This document shows positions 43,387-55,466 of a stretch of 64,000 bases of DNA, in pieces. The first letter of the stretch is position 1. Every line of letters begins with the position of its first letter. Position numbers and translations under genes: made by a program. Origin of the DNA: Stereum hirsutum FP-91666 SS1 (Eukaryota > Basidiomycota > Agaricomycetes > Russulales > Stereaceae); assembly GCF_000264905.1 (NCBI RefSeq), contig NW_006763147.1, positions 1,107,709 to 1,171,708 on the forward strand. Reading direction: 5' to 3'. Under the pieces are notes generated by a model, which was given only the letters and a program-made list of their open reading frames with translations, was not told the DNA's origin and searched no databases.

Positions 43387-44278
43387 TTTATCTTTGAATA
43401 CTTGGAGCATTGTTCGGTCACGATGCCTCCAAAGAATCGGGCTGGCCTCATCCGGTCATCTTCTAGTCATGCATGCATGATTCGTGACCCTTCTACTTCT
43501 CTCATGTATCGACTCGATGTCGCTGTTACCACCTTACCCATCTCTTGGTTTTATATATTGGTCACTCATCGCTGGATGTTTTTGGATTGAGTAGTGTGTC
43601 TCAGCTTTGTTTTTGTCCGAGACGCGATGTAATTATTGGTCAGCGGTGGTCAGCTATGTATGCTTGGAGTCAATAAGGCCTCGTCACAGAAAAACATTCG
43701 TCTGGAAAATCGAGCAGCATCATTTGAAGAGCATTCACTTGAATAGTTATTTTATACAACAGATCAAGATTCCAATACTCTTATGTCGTGCGCTACTAGA
43801 CAACCGTTCCTATGCTATAACAGCTGGATACCAGACTGAAAAGGGTAAACTGAATCTTTCTAAACGTCTTCTTCGGCATCCGTAGTGGATGTCTCTTCAG
43901 TCTGTGAACCCCGTGGTGGGAATATATAGATCAATACTAGGCACACATCAGACGGAGCGTAGCACAGAGCAATGACTTACAGAAGCTTTTCGAGGGATAT
44001 CAAGAGAAGGAAGATGATGGCTTGAGTCGTCTAGCGATTTGGCAATGTCTATATTTTGTTCTTCATCCGCAACACCTACATCGGTCTCATCGAGTATGCT
44101 AGCGTCACGAGGTCTGGCGCGGTGCGCCATACGTTTGAAACGGAGTTCACTGAGCTCCATTGGTTCGATCGTCCTGGAAGAAGAATCTGAGCAGTGACTA
44201 CGCGGACGCCATTTGCGGAGACTGAGTAGCATGCGATTCATGAGAAGATTTGGGACCCTGATATTATCGAAACTTGCG
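43387..44278. other. Intergenic region with an ambiguous open frame
   Basis: 3' flank of the GH7 gene (plus) and of the DUF6533-like gene (minus). On the minus strand, 43948-44241 is an open frame with protein-like composition (RTIEPMELSELRFKRMAHRA; ILDETDVGVADEEQNIDIAK) that might be an alternative C-terminal tail of the neighbouring gene, but its phase does not match the exon model I could build. Confidence 0.4.
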
Positions 44279-45818
44279 TCAGTATACTGCAGTCTCTCGT
44301 TGGGAGGCGACTGACGCGAAGAAGAGGGGTTGTAGAACGTTGAAGAAGCCTGAACTCTTTGGCGACAGCTAACGCAAATATTTAGTTGTTAGGATTGGGA
44401 TGTACGGCCGGGATATACTTACTCTGCCACCTTCGACCAAAGATACCTAAATAGACGGACATTTTTGTTCAGTTTGGTGATTCTTTTTTTTTTTAAAAAG
44501 CACACTTACAATGCTTATCACGACCAATGCTCCTGAGACAAAGGCAATGATACTGCAAGTATTTAGCTCCATGGTGGGAATTATAAATTGACTGAAAGGA
44601 CTCAACACAAAGAAGAGCAACCCTACACGAGGGATGAATAACTCCGTCATCTAGAGAAAGAAAGTGGACTCGACTCACCATCGCGAACCATAAGTTCTAC
44701 CACAGTAAATTGATTCAATCCACGCATATTTAGAGTGTGTCCATAGCCCTTTTTGACTATTAACGCGATGATACACCCATCAAAGCAAAACGAAAGGAGT
44801 GGAACGGCGAGTTGTGTCACTGTATGTTTCCACAAATGAACGAAGATACGTGTATTAGACAAAAACCATTGGATGATAGTTGAAAGGGAAATACATACCT
44901 CTTGAAGCGTAAAGGAGGCCCCGTTAGCTTATCGAGGTTGGTAGAAGCTTTAGCTGATATATACTGACACTGCGAAAGACTTCGAATTTGCAAACCGAGG
45001 CTGACACCGAGAAGATGTAAAGGGTGTCCCGGTTGTTGGGACCCCGACTTCCAAAAAGACCTCTCCCTAATGCACCAATAGGGACGAAGTCAGAAAAAGA
45101 TACACAGGGCGTCAACAAGAAGGGATTAAAAGCCAAGGGACGAACATATGTCTCAATAATCAGTCTAAATAAGATGAACAGGCCTAACACTGCCATGATT
45201 GCTCTATGCTTGCTGTATAAGCCATATACCCTTATAGACGATAACACTGATATCATATTTATCAGCTATCGAGCAGTCTCGGAGAATGTTGCTCAGAGCA
45301 TCGCTTACCACCAGTAGATGTGTTGGCAGCAACCAAAAGGATGACGATAGTATAACCCAAAACCAAACAACTGCAAAGATCACTCTTCAGCTGAGTGCGA
45401 TAAATGTGAGGGCCCTGATATTGTCGTACGTCTCGTCGTCCGCCGAGCCAGGGAGGATCATGATGAGCGAAAGGAGGAGAAAGGAAAGAAATGTGTAGCG
45501 GTTGAAAAGGAAGACCATGGATGTGTACGACATCCGACGTGGCCATATGTTAGTGATCTCGTCGGGCAGGGTTGCGATGTAGTCGACAAGCCAAAAAACT
45601 ACGGCGCGGAAAAGCGCTCCGGTCAGCGGAGAAGCTGATAAACACTAGATCAAGTACCAGACTTATACTTACCGGAAGCAGCAAGCCACATGTAGTTCCT
45701 CAGATACCTTCATAAACGCACCATGACATACATTAAGCTAACGAGCACGTCCAGAAACTGATATTGACTCATACCATACTTCAGCGGCAAAAACATCTTC
45801 TGGTCGGATAGTCGACAT
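44279..45818 (-). CDS. Seven-helix membrane protein, DUF6533-like
   Basis: Nine exons: 45775-45818, 45673-45707, 45430-45598, 45309-45370, 45061-45246, 44679-44819, 44510-44622, 44423-44446, 44279-44368; 287 aa, all GT-AG and in phase. Start MSTIRPEDVFAAEVWYLRNY. Helices appear at VFWLVDYIATLPDEITNIW, VFLFNRYTFLSFLLLSLIMI, CLVLGYTIVILLVAANTSTG, HRAIMAVLGLFILFRLIIET, VTQLAVPLLSFCFDGCIIAL and SIIAFVSGALVVISI. The DY-x-TLPDEI-x-x-IW, NRY and RVYGLY motifs are those of the mushroom DUF6533 family, whose function is unknown. The fifth intron is about 240 nt, unusually long here. The last two exons are less certain: the frame at 43948-44241 offers an alternative tail. Confidence 0.68.
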
Positions 45819-46524
45819 GAGGGAGAAAGGTTGGTTCTTAGAAGACGCTCACCATTGAAGCGATTGATGAGTTTATACTTATGCCCTACGATACCCAGTT
45901 TTACTCATTCGTGCACACAAGATAGGGCTGGTGGGCGGGTATAGGGCGCATCCTCGAGGCATGATTGATACCCGCCTGCCACAGATAGCGTGCTCCGTTC
46001 GAAATCGGTCCCCTTGCATGAGACTGTCTCTCGCGATCGACAGTATTCCTCTATCCTTATTGGAGGCCAGATGCTGTAATATCTGCATTGAACGTCACTG
46101 ACATGTGGAATGGTGTATTCGGCATGCTGATGCGGGATTGAAGAAAGGCGGGATACCTAGGCGATACGCTCGATGGCCGAGATCGGAACAAAAACAGGTA
46201 TATAGTTCGGATACGACGCACCCCCATCGTAGACTTTCTTGAGCAGTTCATAGACATTGAGCATTGAATAAGAGCCCAAAGAGGAATTATTTTGCGTCTT
46301 CAGTGCCAGAGAAAGACGTCAAGATCCTTCCGCTCCTGATATTTCGTAGAATACGGTTCCGACGACGCATGGAAATATGATAGACAATGTTGTTGATGGC
46401 GTGGAAATATTTGCTTCACTTGTGAAGGAACCTCTGTGCCGAAAGCTGTGAATATATTGTGAAACAGTCTTGACAATTCCTATACACCGCGTGGCGAAAG
46501 ACCAAGCCCTCTGTACCACAGAAC
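45819..46524. other. Intergenic region
   Basis: 3' flank of the monooxygenase and 5' flank of the DUF6533-like gene, both on the minus strand. No gene recognised. Confidence 0.45.
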
Positions 46525-49056
46525 TCAAACATCCAAGTGCAGCATCTGTCTGTCACTCAGTCCACCATCACTGTGCTCGATAATGTGAGGACGCACCATA
46601 AACCTATACCACAAGCTCTTGATCTCTCCGTCATTCTGCATCAAATCTTTCGTCAACCAAGCGACACCCGCTATAGTCACAAGCTGACCCAGAGCCCTCG
46701 CCACAGTGCTCGTCTTCCTCCTTCTTTCCCACCACTTAGTCCCTTCGCCCTCAAACCTATAGTCACCCCACTTGGGTGTTCTGCACCACAGCCAGAACTC
46801 TGCAAGTGGTCCAGGGAAGGTACTATATATTTTGCCCTCGGTGCCTGAGCGATACCAAGAGGTGCATTGTGTCCATACTGAGTTGGAGATGCGCGATTGG
46901 ATGTAATCGTTGTAGGCGTCTGTGGCGGATACGGTAGGTTCAAAGGAGGCGACCCCGTCGAAAATGATGGGCTTCATGAGCTGTAAGGAGTAATTGGCCT
47001 GGCCCGAGATCATCAGCATCAGTTTACGCCCAATTATAGTTATAGTACCTGCACTTCCTCGGAGAAGACGACTGAGGCATGGCCAGTAGCGGTGCTTGGT
47101 CCTATAAACAGCGTCAGCAATGCAGGGGAAGGTACGGATTGAACTTGAGGAGCCGCAAGGCACACTTACCAAACAGCATACAGAAGTTGGGAAAACCAGG
47201 TGCCGTCGTTCCGAGATACGCAGTGGGGCCACCTTTCGACGCATAATACTCGTCGAGAGTCTCTCCTGTCCTTCCTCGAATGTGGATTGGGTATTTATCC
47301 TAAGAGATAGTGCGTCGATTGAAGTCAAAAGGGGTCGTACAAGTAATTCTAAAATCGCGACTGACCGTTACAAAACCCGTAGCACATACTATCACATCAA
47401 AAGGCATAGTGTCACCTATGCAGAATGTAACTTTAGTCTTTTCCGTAACGCGTGCGAAATCACAGTAGGCTCGTACCTGACTTCATTAGGATGCCATCCT
47501 CGACAATGCGGTCGATCTCATCCCATCGAAGATCGAGATTGGGACGGTATAATGCTTTTAAGTACCCCGTGTCGTATACTATGCGCTTGCATCCTGGAGC
47601 TGTTATGCGTGATTTATAAGGAGCATGGTTTATGTGTGGAGTCCAAGTGGCTTACTGTAATCCGGAACAAGTTTATTGTGATGCTGAGGAGGCGCCGTTT
47701 GTTTGATATACGCCGACATTGCCTAACAATTCGAGGGATATTTTAGTCACGCCTTTTCCGACGCACGCAAATGATGCAAGAAAAGGGTAACCTTGGTGAT
47801 GCGTTTGCTCAACCAGGAGTGATGGCCACGAAAGCCTATGAAATTAATATCATACTATATTCGGGTCCTAGTCAGCCCACTTGTGTTTATGGACGTGTTT
47901 AGTAGAGAATGACTACGAACGCTAAACGCTACAAGCCAGCGATACCCGCGCATGACGAAGGGTACGTTCGCGAACATCCATTTCTGAAAGTTGGTGTATG
48001 GTCTTTGAGGCTTGTTGAGGAAGTGTTAGTGACCGCACTCGGTATCTGAGTTTGAATGATGGAAACGTACCCGAGGCTTGAACCACATTGGCTGTCTGCA
48101 GAAATTAACGACGTCGACAGAAGGATCCTCGGTGATCACAGGTATCAATTGAGCGCTGCGTGTGAACTGAGCGCTCAGACTCAAGGCAACGGAAGAACAC
48201 TGGGAAGCAGGCATACCCTGAGCAGCCATTCCCAATGACAGCAACCCGCTTTCCTTCTAGGCTCACATCGTGTCTCCACCTCGCAGAATGGAACAGAGGA
48301 CCTTTGAAGCTATCAATTCCAGGAATCCGGGGCATATTCGGTTCGCAGAGACTCCCGGGAGCTGACATGACGATCTTCGCTCTCATCTCCTTCCTCGCAC
48401 CAGTCTTGACGTTCTCAGTCGTGATGTGATACATTTTGGACTTCGAGTCCCACTCGGCCGATAAAACGGCGGTGTCGAATACGCAATGAGATCTGAGGGA
48501 GTACTTTGCGGTGACGTCGAGCAGGTATTTCTGAATCTCGGCTCTGGTTCCGAAGGAGTGATTCCAGTTCGGGTTGAGGTCCGTGGAGAGGGAATACCAG
48601 TGGATCATGACGTCTGATGAACACCCCTGTGAAACAAAATATACCAAGTAAGCGATTGCTTGGATCGCTTGACTAGTCGACGCCTCACCGGGTAGACATT
48701 GTCCTAGAGTAACGAGGGGGACTATTGAGCTCAAGCAATCAGAGGAGTTCTGAGAAAGCGCACCCTCCATGTCCCTCCGATATCAGAGCCCTTCTCAAAG
48801 ATCTGTGCAAAGATGGTCATCGTTTGTTGGCAGTCTTGACTGTAGTGAGGACATGAAAAGATACCGACCAAAAAGTCCTCGAACCCCCATTGTCGTTTGA
48901 GCGCGATTCCTGTCAATAGGCCTCCAATGCTGTATATAAGAAAGCTTGCTTAATATCAGCTGTAGGATTCCGGGGACCTGAGGCGTACCCGGCACCAATG
49001 ATGATAACTGTTGTGTCGAGGGTCTTGTTGTCGCGAGCTGTGTTACTGGCGGACAT
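46525..49056 (-). CDS. Flavin-containing (Baeyer-Villiger-type) monooxygenase
   Basis: About fourteen exons. The first seven read cleanly: 48989-49056, 48869-48929, 48764-48802, 48689-48703 (15 nt), 48217-48626, 48071-48155, and one starting 47983; the rest follow to the stop at 46525. FAD dinucleotide motif GAGIGG (near residue 21) in [40 protein letters not shown] is the family's FAD/NADP block; [11 protein letters not shown] matches the FxGxxxHxxxW fingerprint of Baeyer-Villiger/FMO enzymes; [13 protein letters not shown] is the NADPH Rossmann motif. Later exons give [60 protein letters not shown]. Such enzymes insert oxygen next to a ketone or oxidise heteroatoms, and often act in secondary metabolism or ketone breakdown; no core biosynthetic gene is nearby. 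A C-terminal hydrophobic stretch ([13 protein letters not shown]) may associate with membranes. Confidence 0.85.
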
Positions 49057-51055
49057 GACGGTGTAGTACGAGACCCGGTCTGGAAGTCGACCAAAAGCCG
49101 GTCGCAGACGATCCTTAAATATACTGAGCAACTCTGTGGAGCAGCTGATAACCTCGACCTGTTCGTGTGAAGAAGAATGACATCAATGGGCCTTTCAAGG
49201 TGCCCATCAGCTGTTAAATTTGGAAGCTGATGAGCGTGTGTTTGTACTGACGATGAGAAAAAGCATACCTTGGACTGGACTGGCCGCATCACAGGTCCGA
49301 GTTCATGCAATAGAATCACTGGACGGCTCGGTCTTACCATAGTGCATATGACAGAATTCGGCCTTAAGAAGGCCTACAAAGCGAACGGTCCAAGGTCATC
49401 CTTTAGCCAGTGGACTATATCGGGTCCCGAGGTGGGTAGAAAAGACATCATCCTTACAGAAAGTCCCTTCCTGGATGACTTCCCGCGGAGGAAATTATAT
49501 CGTCCAATATAGTGCCCGAGTTTGCTGGGCCGACCGTTGTTGTAGAATTCCGTCGGTGATCGCGCCACAACATGCCTCTTTAATCTGTTCCCGTGTGGAT
49601 TCATTGGCGCAGGGATCAAGCTCGGAAGTGTTTGACCTTAGTTTGACCCAAGGACGTAAGATGTCAAGAACGAACAGCTGTCGGAGACGAGGGCAGAGTC
49701 GATGGGTCTTATTCGATTGGCGCCCAGTTGACGGATTGCGTCTCACGCTGTTCTATTTCCGTGAAAATGCATAGGAAGTTCCCTTTTCTGCACGGACCTG
49801 TGAACCAGGACCCGCCGCGCGTGCTCTTTGGGATTTGTGGGGTTTGTGGCCCTTGCTCGAAGTTCTCGAGCAACTCTTGCATAATATAGGAGTTACGTAT
49901 TCTCTGCATAAAGCTCATACTCATTGCTGAAGACTGCGGTGCAAGTGCAGTGCCACTCAGTTCGATATATTTATCGATGTGGCCAAATAGCTCTCCCGGG
50001 CCTGCTCAGTTATATACCTCGTGAGTCCGACAGGAGACTTTATACGGGCCTTCTCTGGACGGTTTGCAAGATGACTGGGTACATATTCAGACTGGGGACA
50101 AAGTTCTCACCGACAAATGCTATGATCACACTCTAGACAGCCTGTTGCCTGCTTCCACAAAGGTAAGACAGCAGATTTGCCAGTGCTCGGGCCACACATA
50201 CATATGCATATGACGAGAGCTTTGCGCAGTGATAAACCTGTATGCCTCCTAATGACCGTACACCAATACCCGATTATTCTTGGGAGGCTGCATGCTCAGC
50301 CTTATCGTACCAATATAATTGTCATGATTATATACGCCGACTTGGCTGCTGTACCCAATAATTTCGTCGAATGCATTGGTATGGCGGCCGAGCTGTACGG
50401 CATATTATTCATGCATACCACCACCTCAATCTCGAGTAATTTATCCTCAAGTCGCACTGGCTGCGGGCTAGCTATCTACATTTATCTGTGATGTTGTTTC
50501 GGAGTCAACGAACCCATAGCAAATTTCCTGCTGCGATCGTTGTGTGTCTCTATCCGAGTCCTGGCTGCCACACGAGTTCCCGAGCTCCTCGACGAAGTGT
50601 GGCACTCGCAAGCAGCTGCCCTTCCGTTCTTGCTCAGAACCTGATGCGAGCTGTCAGTTGGGCGTCAATCGAATAAGACCCATCGACCTGCTCCCCGTCG
50701 GAGACTTGTCACTGGAGAAATGAAGCCATCCCTAACACTGAACCTATTTTTGTGGGAAGTTGAGTGGTTATAGAGCCCCCGATTGGAATGCAACATGGGA
50801 AGGGAGCTTCACGGGAGATGGAACGCGGATGGACGAGAAAGAAAGGACATGAGAGAACTGAGGCCAACCGAGTGGAAGAAGAGAGGTGCCACAAAACGCC
50901 ACACTTCCTCCACCGGCGGAAGATGCCGGAACCTTGTTCATTTTCGTGTAATTTCGAATTCCCTCCTTTTCGCTCATCTTGTTGCTTAACTGTGGCCCAC
51001 AGTCAGTCCTCACTTCACCGTTGTCTCATAGATATTTGTGCGCATCAATATCGCA
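49057..51055. other. 2-kb divergent intergenic region
   Basis: Upstream of the monooxygenase (minus) and FCF2 (plus). Open frames here have no motif. A TATATTTAA-like sequence on the minus strand near 49112 could serve the monooxygenase. Otherwise nothing recognised. Confidence 0.45.
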
Positions 51056-52173
51056 ATGGCTGTAGCATCTACATCTACGAAAGGCAAGGCCCGCGCCAAC
51101 CCCATGCCACCAACCTCCATGTCAGCATCTTCAGATTCAGACTCGGACTCAGAATCAGGCTCCTCCTCGTCAAGCTCAGAACCAGAATCGGACGAAGAGA
51201 TCACCCTGGATTATCTTGAAACTCTACTTGAAAAAGCGCGTCAAAACATCTCCAATGCAGCCGCCTCAAAGAGCCAGGCATCTAATTCGCTAGCACGGCA
51301 TGGAGAGGAGGAAATTATTCGGCTCGGGAATGGAGACTCAGAGCAGTATGCATTATTTCTTATGTATATGTGTCTTTCTTTGGATGTTCAAAAGATGTAT
51401 CCTTTTGTGTGCCCAGAAAGCTGCCCGCACTCGACCCTGGTGTTCTGCTAGATCCATATATCACTCCAGGTGCCACCCGCCGCGATGCACCCGCTCGAGT
51501 ACGAGACCTCGACGCAGAACGGGCAGAGTCATCATCATCAGCCTTGAACTCGCTCCCCGCTCCTCCTGTGCGGCCGCCGAGTCCATCATCAAAACTTACG
51601 AAAAAGCAGCAGAAGGCAGTACGTCTCCATATTTTTTGTTTGGCTCGAGCGGCCATCATGTAGTATTCCATCACATCTAATTGTGGGTGCGCTCTACAGC
51701 TGAGGACCCAGACAGCTGGAAAAGGCTGGTTCGACTTACCTGCGCCACGCGAGTCGGAGCTACCACGTCTTTATCGAGAAGTTGAGGCTCTACGTTTACG
51801 GAATCAGCTAGATCCAAAACGGTTCTACAAGAAAGATGAGGGAGAGGGGAAGGGCATCAAGGGGTTACCGAAATACTTTGCTGTACGCCTAGCTCCCTTT
51901 ACCTCCAGCTCCAGTTTCATATTCTGAGTACGGTTCGGTCTATTGATTTCACAGATGGGTAAGATCGTCGAGACAAATACTCCATTCAAAGACACGAGTG
52001 GTGACAACCTAGGCCGCGCGGAGAGGAAGAGGTCGCTGGTGGATGAGCTAGTAGATGACGCGGAGGCCAAGAGATACGCGAAGAAGAAGTTCGGAGAGTT
52101 GCAGACTGTGAGGGGTGCAAAAGGGCGAGGGACACTACAGGCGAAGAAGGACAAGCGGAAGGGCAAGTGGTAA
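51056..52173 (+). CDS. FCF2: rRNA-processing protein Fcf2
   Basis: Four exons (51056-51345, 51417-51618, 51700-51882, 51955-52173), phases 2, 0, 0, 297 aa. Fcf2 is an essential nucleolar factor for early pre-rRNA cleavages that yield 18S rRNA, related to the C-terminus of vertebrate TDIF2/DNTTIP2. The N-terminus is Ser/Asp/Glu-rich (SSDSDSDSESGSSSSSSEPE), as in many nucleolar proteins. The conserved domain begins in exon 3: TAGKGWFDLPAPRESELPRL, LRLRNQLDPKRFYKKDEGEG, KGLPKYFAMGKIVE, then a basic end (RYAKKKFGELQ; QAKKDKRKGKW). The start at 51056 follows TCGCA and was chosen over an in-frame Met six codons upstream. Confidence 0.92.
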
Positions 52174-52651
52174 TTTCGCCGCGCGACAACCCAAAAGCTC
52201 CAAAGTATCCTTGCACCATGCTCTACTTTTCGTGGCCGTTGACAAGTATAATCTTCCTTGCCTATCCCTTTTCCTTTCCGGGTCCTGCCATCTTCTCAAA
52301 CAGCGACCCCGTTGTACGCTCTGCAAATCTCACAGGCCCGTGGTGTTTTTCACTTTGACTTTACGAAACCATGACGTCGAGGTGAAACCAATCGCCGAAC
52401 GTTGTCGATGTCTCAGATCGCCCGGGCTTGACTGAGACCTTTTACGACGACTTGATCTTCGCATTGCCTGTCAGTCTAAATCGCAATACGCTATGATCCA
52501 TGTGCTGTCATCGTCTAAGCACTTCCACAGTCCCTACCTAGCCGACCCATCAAGGCTTCAAGACCTCGCACCTCGCCGCCAAGATCCTCGTATCCGGCAA
52601 GGTCTTCTTCATTGATCTACGTGCCCCCCACTTCTGCTCGTAAAATCAACC
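52174..52651. other. Intergenic region
   Basis: 3' flank of FCF2 and leader of the next gene. Nothing recognised. Confidence 0.45.
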
Positions 52652-53269
52652 ATGCATTCCCTAGCTATGCACGATGTCTATACCCAGTCACTATACGACC
52701 GCAAACATCCAGGCCGTGCATCCATCTTATCCGACGCCAATACACTCTCGACCTTCTCCGCATCAACGATCAGCTCATGCACAAGTTCCGATGCTCTCCT
52801 AACTCCCTCGTACGAGCTCACAGGCAACACCGCCGCTCCTCTCCGCTTCCCCGGCCGTCGTGGACGTGCCCTCACCACCGTCGAGCCAAATTCCGCCCCA
52901 TCTCGGACTTGGGGTTTCGCCACCAAATCCACTCGGGCTTGTCCTCCCATACCCGAGCCCTTGAATCCGAAGGAGCCAGCTGCGAAGGGTCACAATTATT
53001 TGTTGAGTCCGTTGCTCGGAGAAACCACATCGCCCAGCAACGAGCAGAGTGTGGAGAGATATGCTAGGGATTCGAAGCTGTCGCCGTTCCCTGGAATCGC
53101 CACGGGTCTCTCGTCTACCATGCCGACATCGATGGCTATGATACCGGTGCCGGAGACAAATTCTGTGGTCGGCAATAAGCAGAACTCGAGGAAAGGACTT
53201 GGGCTGGGACTAGCTATCGGAGGGATGTTGAGGAAGGTTAGCGGGAAGTCGCATAGTGGGGACTTGTGA
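52652..53269 (+). CDS. Ser-rich hypothetical protein
   Basis: Single exon, 205 aa, starting MHSLAMHDVYTQSLYDRKHP. No domain recognised. Ser/Thr- and Pro-rich throughout, with possible phosphosites and the stretches PSRTWGFATKSTRACPPIPE and LLSPLLGETTSP; the end is GLGLGLAIGGMLRKVSGKSH, a glycine-rich short hydrophobic stretch followed by basic residues. Continuous frame, upstream stop and plausible composition argue for a real gene. A second frame on the opposite strand is shorter and less protein-like. Confidence 0.55.
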   Translation: MHSLAMHDVYTQSLYDRKHPGRASILSDANTLSTFSASTISSCTSSDALLTPSYELTGNTAAPLRFPGRRGRALTTVEPNSAPSRTWGFATKSTRACPPIPEPLNPKEPAAKGHNYLLSPLLGETTSPSNEQSVERYARDSKLSPFPGIATGLSSTMPTSMAMIPVPETNSVVGNKQNSRKGLGLGLAIGGMLRKVSGKSHSGDL

Positions 53270-54161
53270 CAGATGGACAGCCCATGTATGAAGCCGGGTC
53301 GGAGCATGCAACTTGGTCTATTCATACTCCGCGGATACCTTTCGTGTGTGCCGTACAGGGTGCGACGGAGTCCCTGAACCGAACACGCCCAGAAAAGAGG
53401 ACTTTGTCTCTGCAACCATCATTCCCTGGAAAGTGTATCCTGTGCGCTACCATGGCCGTCAGTGAGGCGCCTGCCCACTTCCGAGTTTTCTTCACCCAAA
53501 CCTTGGCTCTCCATACTGAGGGTCCATCATACGACACTGTACCTCATGTCCACTCGCTTCCAAAAGAACGAAGCGGCAATGGCAAGCATCATTCCACCTA
53601 AAATCTGCAGGAGGTATCAGTGTCATCTATTCGCAGCCAGCTTCCATTTTCGGACCATCTTCAGTGAGACACCTGTTAAGGGGACGTGAACAATGGGTGT
53701 ATCTATGTTTAAACCCAGGTGATTGGCCGAAGTGTTAGTGAGGATGGGAAGAGACGGGAAGACGGACCTATCAGATATATGATGGCGAACAATATAAATG
53801 TCCTGAATTTCTCGATGGCATGAATGAACGCAAAGGCCAGTACAAGCCGAGCGATGGGAACTTTGTTGAACGGATGTATGGACTGCCACTTTTAGCGGAT
53901 CGATTATTTAAAGATGTAGAAGTACCCTTCTCAGTGTACTACTATATGGCAGCACCATATCCTCAACGTTGCTCCACACTACGTAGATCAACGCACAATC
54001 GATGATGATGATGCACGCCAAATCGGCACGAGGCACTGAGTTTGCTCAAAGACGGATGGATATGGGCCCCAGAGTGGCCGAGTTTGTCTCCATTCCTAAA
54101 GACGGTGCAATGCTGACTCCTACTGCACGAGTTCTGATGTGCCATGGTCATATCAGCCGCC
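53270..54161. other. Intergenic region with possible membrane-protein fragment (minus)
   Basis: On the minus strand about 53623-53900 reads SIHPFNKVPIARLVLAFAFI, HAIEKFRTFILFAIIYLIG, then, after a possible GT-AG intron, VSLKMVRKWKLAANR-stop. It resembles the end of a transmembrane protein, but no convincing upstream exons were found. It may be a gene remnant or chance. Confidence 0.3.
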
Positions 54162-55080
54162 TCAATGGACAAAGGGCAACAACTTCCAAGTCCTCTTTGC
54201 CCAGTCCTCCCATTCCGCTCCGAAATTCTTATGTAGAACCGAGTCTTCTGCGTCAACTCTTTTCCAGAAAAACGAGCCAACGAGGACTAGTAGCGTGGCA
54301 CTGGCGATGTCCAAGACGCGTCTAGGAATTGTGTTCGTGACCACGCACTCACGCAACCAGCTTCCGTCTCCGAAATACGCGAGTGGAAAGCCTAAGAGGA
54401 TGTTATAAGTGGAGTGTTGCGCCCAATTAAGTTTGAGACGAAAGAAAGAGACAGACCTGCGAGCATCAAGAATGCACCAAGATATGAAGGATGTCGGACG
54501 ATGGAGTACGGCCCCGACGTTATGAGCCTGTTACGAAGATAAGGGTGTGTAAAAGCACAGGGATCAACGAGCCTACTTGTGTTTCTTGCTAATTGTTAGT
54601 TCAAACGTGAAGAATTGCCCCAGAGAACGGTAGCACCATAGTCTCAACCCCGCCCCACACAAGACCAGGCCACACCCAACAACAAAGGTACGCGTCAAAC
54701 CAACATGGGCAGCACATTGTGGGCTTGGAGTCAAGTAATGAAGGGTTTGAGCGAACCACATGTTGTTTGTCGACGTGGCCGAGCGAGCTATGATGACGGC
54801 GCATTCTGCGACAACAGAGGCATGTCCTGCCGTCTGACTCAGATGGGCAAGACGTTACTCACGGAAAGGGTCAAAGTGGCAAGTAGGCCGTGCTCACCCT
54901 GATGAGACCAACGAAACCAATTGATTGTGGGTCTTTGAGCTTACGATACGAGGAGAACGGCCCTGAGCTGTTCTGACTCCCATCGCGGCCTGTGGCGATG
55001 GGAGGGTTGGGAGGTGAGCTGGCCATGTGAATGGCTGTTGCGGTCAACACGAGGAGGGGAATCTTGTAGAACGCAGACAT
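54162..55080 (-). CDS. Isoprenylcysteine carboxyl methyltransferase family protein (Ste14-like)
   Basis: Four exons (54898-55080, 54577-54833, 54457-54527, 54162-54391), phases 0, 2, 1, 246 aa. ICMT enzymes sit in the ER membrane and methylate the C-terminal prenyl-cysteine of Ras-like proteins and mating pheromones, using S-adenosylmethionine. The conserved C-terminal half is clear: LRLWCYRSLGQFFTFELTI, KLITSGPYSIVRHPSYLGAF (the GPYxxxRHPxY motif of the family's cofactor site), then RVDAEDSVLHKNFGAEWEDW, matching the EExxLxxxFGxEYxxY block with Asp in place of one Glu. Several hydrophobic helices. The N-terminal 60 residues are not conserved and include a short hydrophobic start (MSAFYKIPLLVLTATAIHMA). 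Mushroom genomes carry many Ste14-like copies; whether this one processes pheromone is not visible. Confidence 0.82.
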
Positions 55081-55466
55081 GATATACTACAAAGCAAGTA
55101 TTCGATATCTCGGCTCCATATAATTGTGAGGGTACGTACGAAACGTCGAACACGACGAATGAAAAGGACCTGAGTGGCCCAAATGCGCCACGCTAATATT
55201 GAACTGAGCGCATCAGATATCAAGACATATGAGCGCTGCAGGGTGAAGTCGGATACAGTACCTACAAAAACAAACCAGCAGCTATATACTGACTCTGAAT
55301 GGGGAGAGAAGGTCCCAGCAGAACGAAAAGTGTGGCGTGGTGACACGCGCCTAATTTGACGCGAGCCACCAGCGCGTTGACTCGGCGTCGTCCGCGACAC
55401 GCTCCTTGACCCTCGACCACTACCGTCTCCTCCTCTTTCCTTCGTCTATATCGCGCACCGCAAACG
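55081..55466. other. Divergent intergenic region
   Basis: Short promoter space between the ICMT-like gene (minus) and cullin-1 (plus). CT-rich just before 55467. No exon. Confidence 0.5.

Noticed and set aside
45387..45389. Apparent in-frame TGA in the DUF6533-like gene
   Set aside because: A GTACGA...TTTGCAG intron (45371-45429) removes it and joins frames exactly at the family's conserved Cys before the next helix.
47120..47746. 208-aa plus-strand open frame
   Set aside because: Lies opposite well-supported monooxygenase exons on the minus strand; composition is not protein-like.
46525..49056. Secondary-metabolite gene cluster around the monooxygenase
   Set aside because: No polyketide synthase, peptide synthetase, terpene cyclase or P450 nearby; neighbours are membrane proteins and housekeeping genes.
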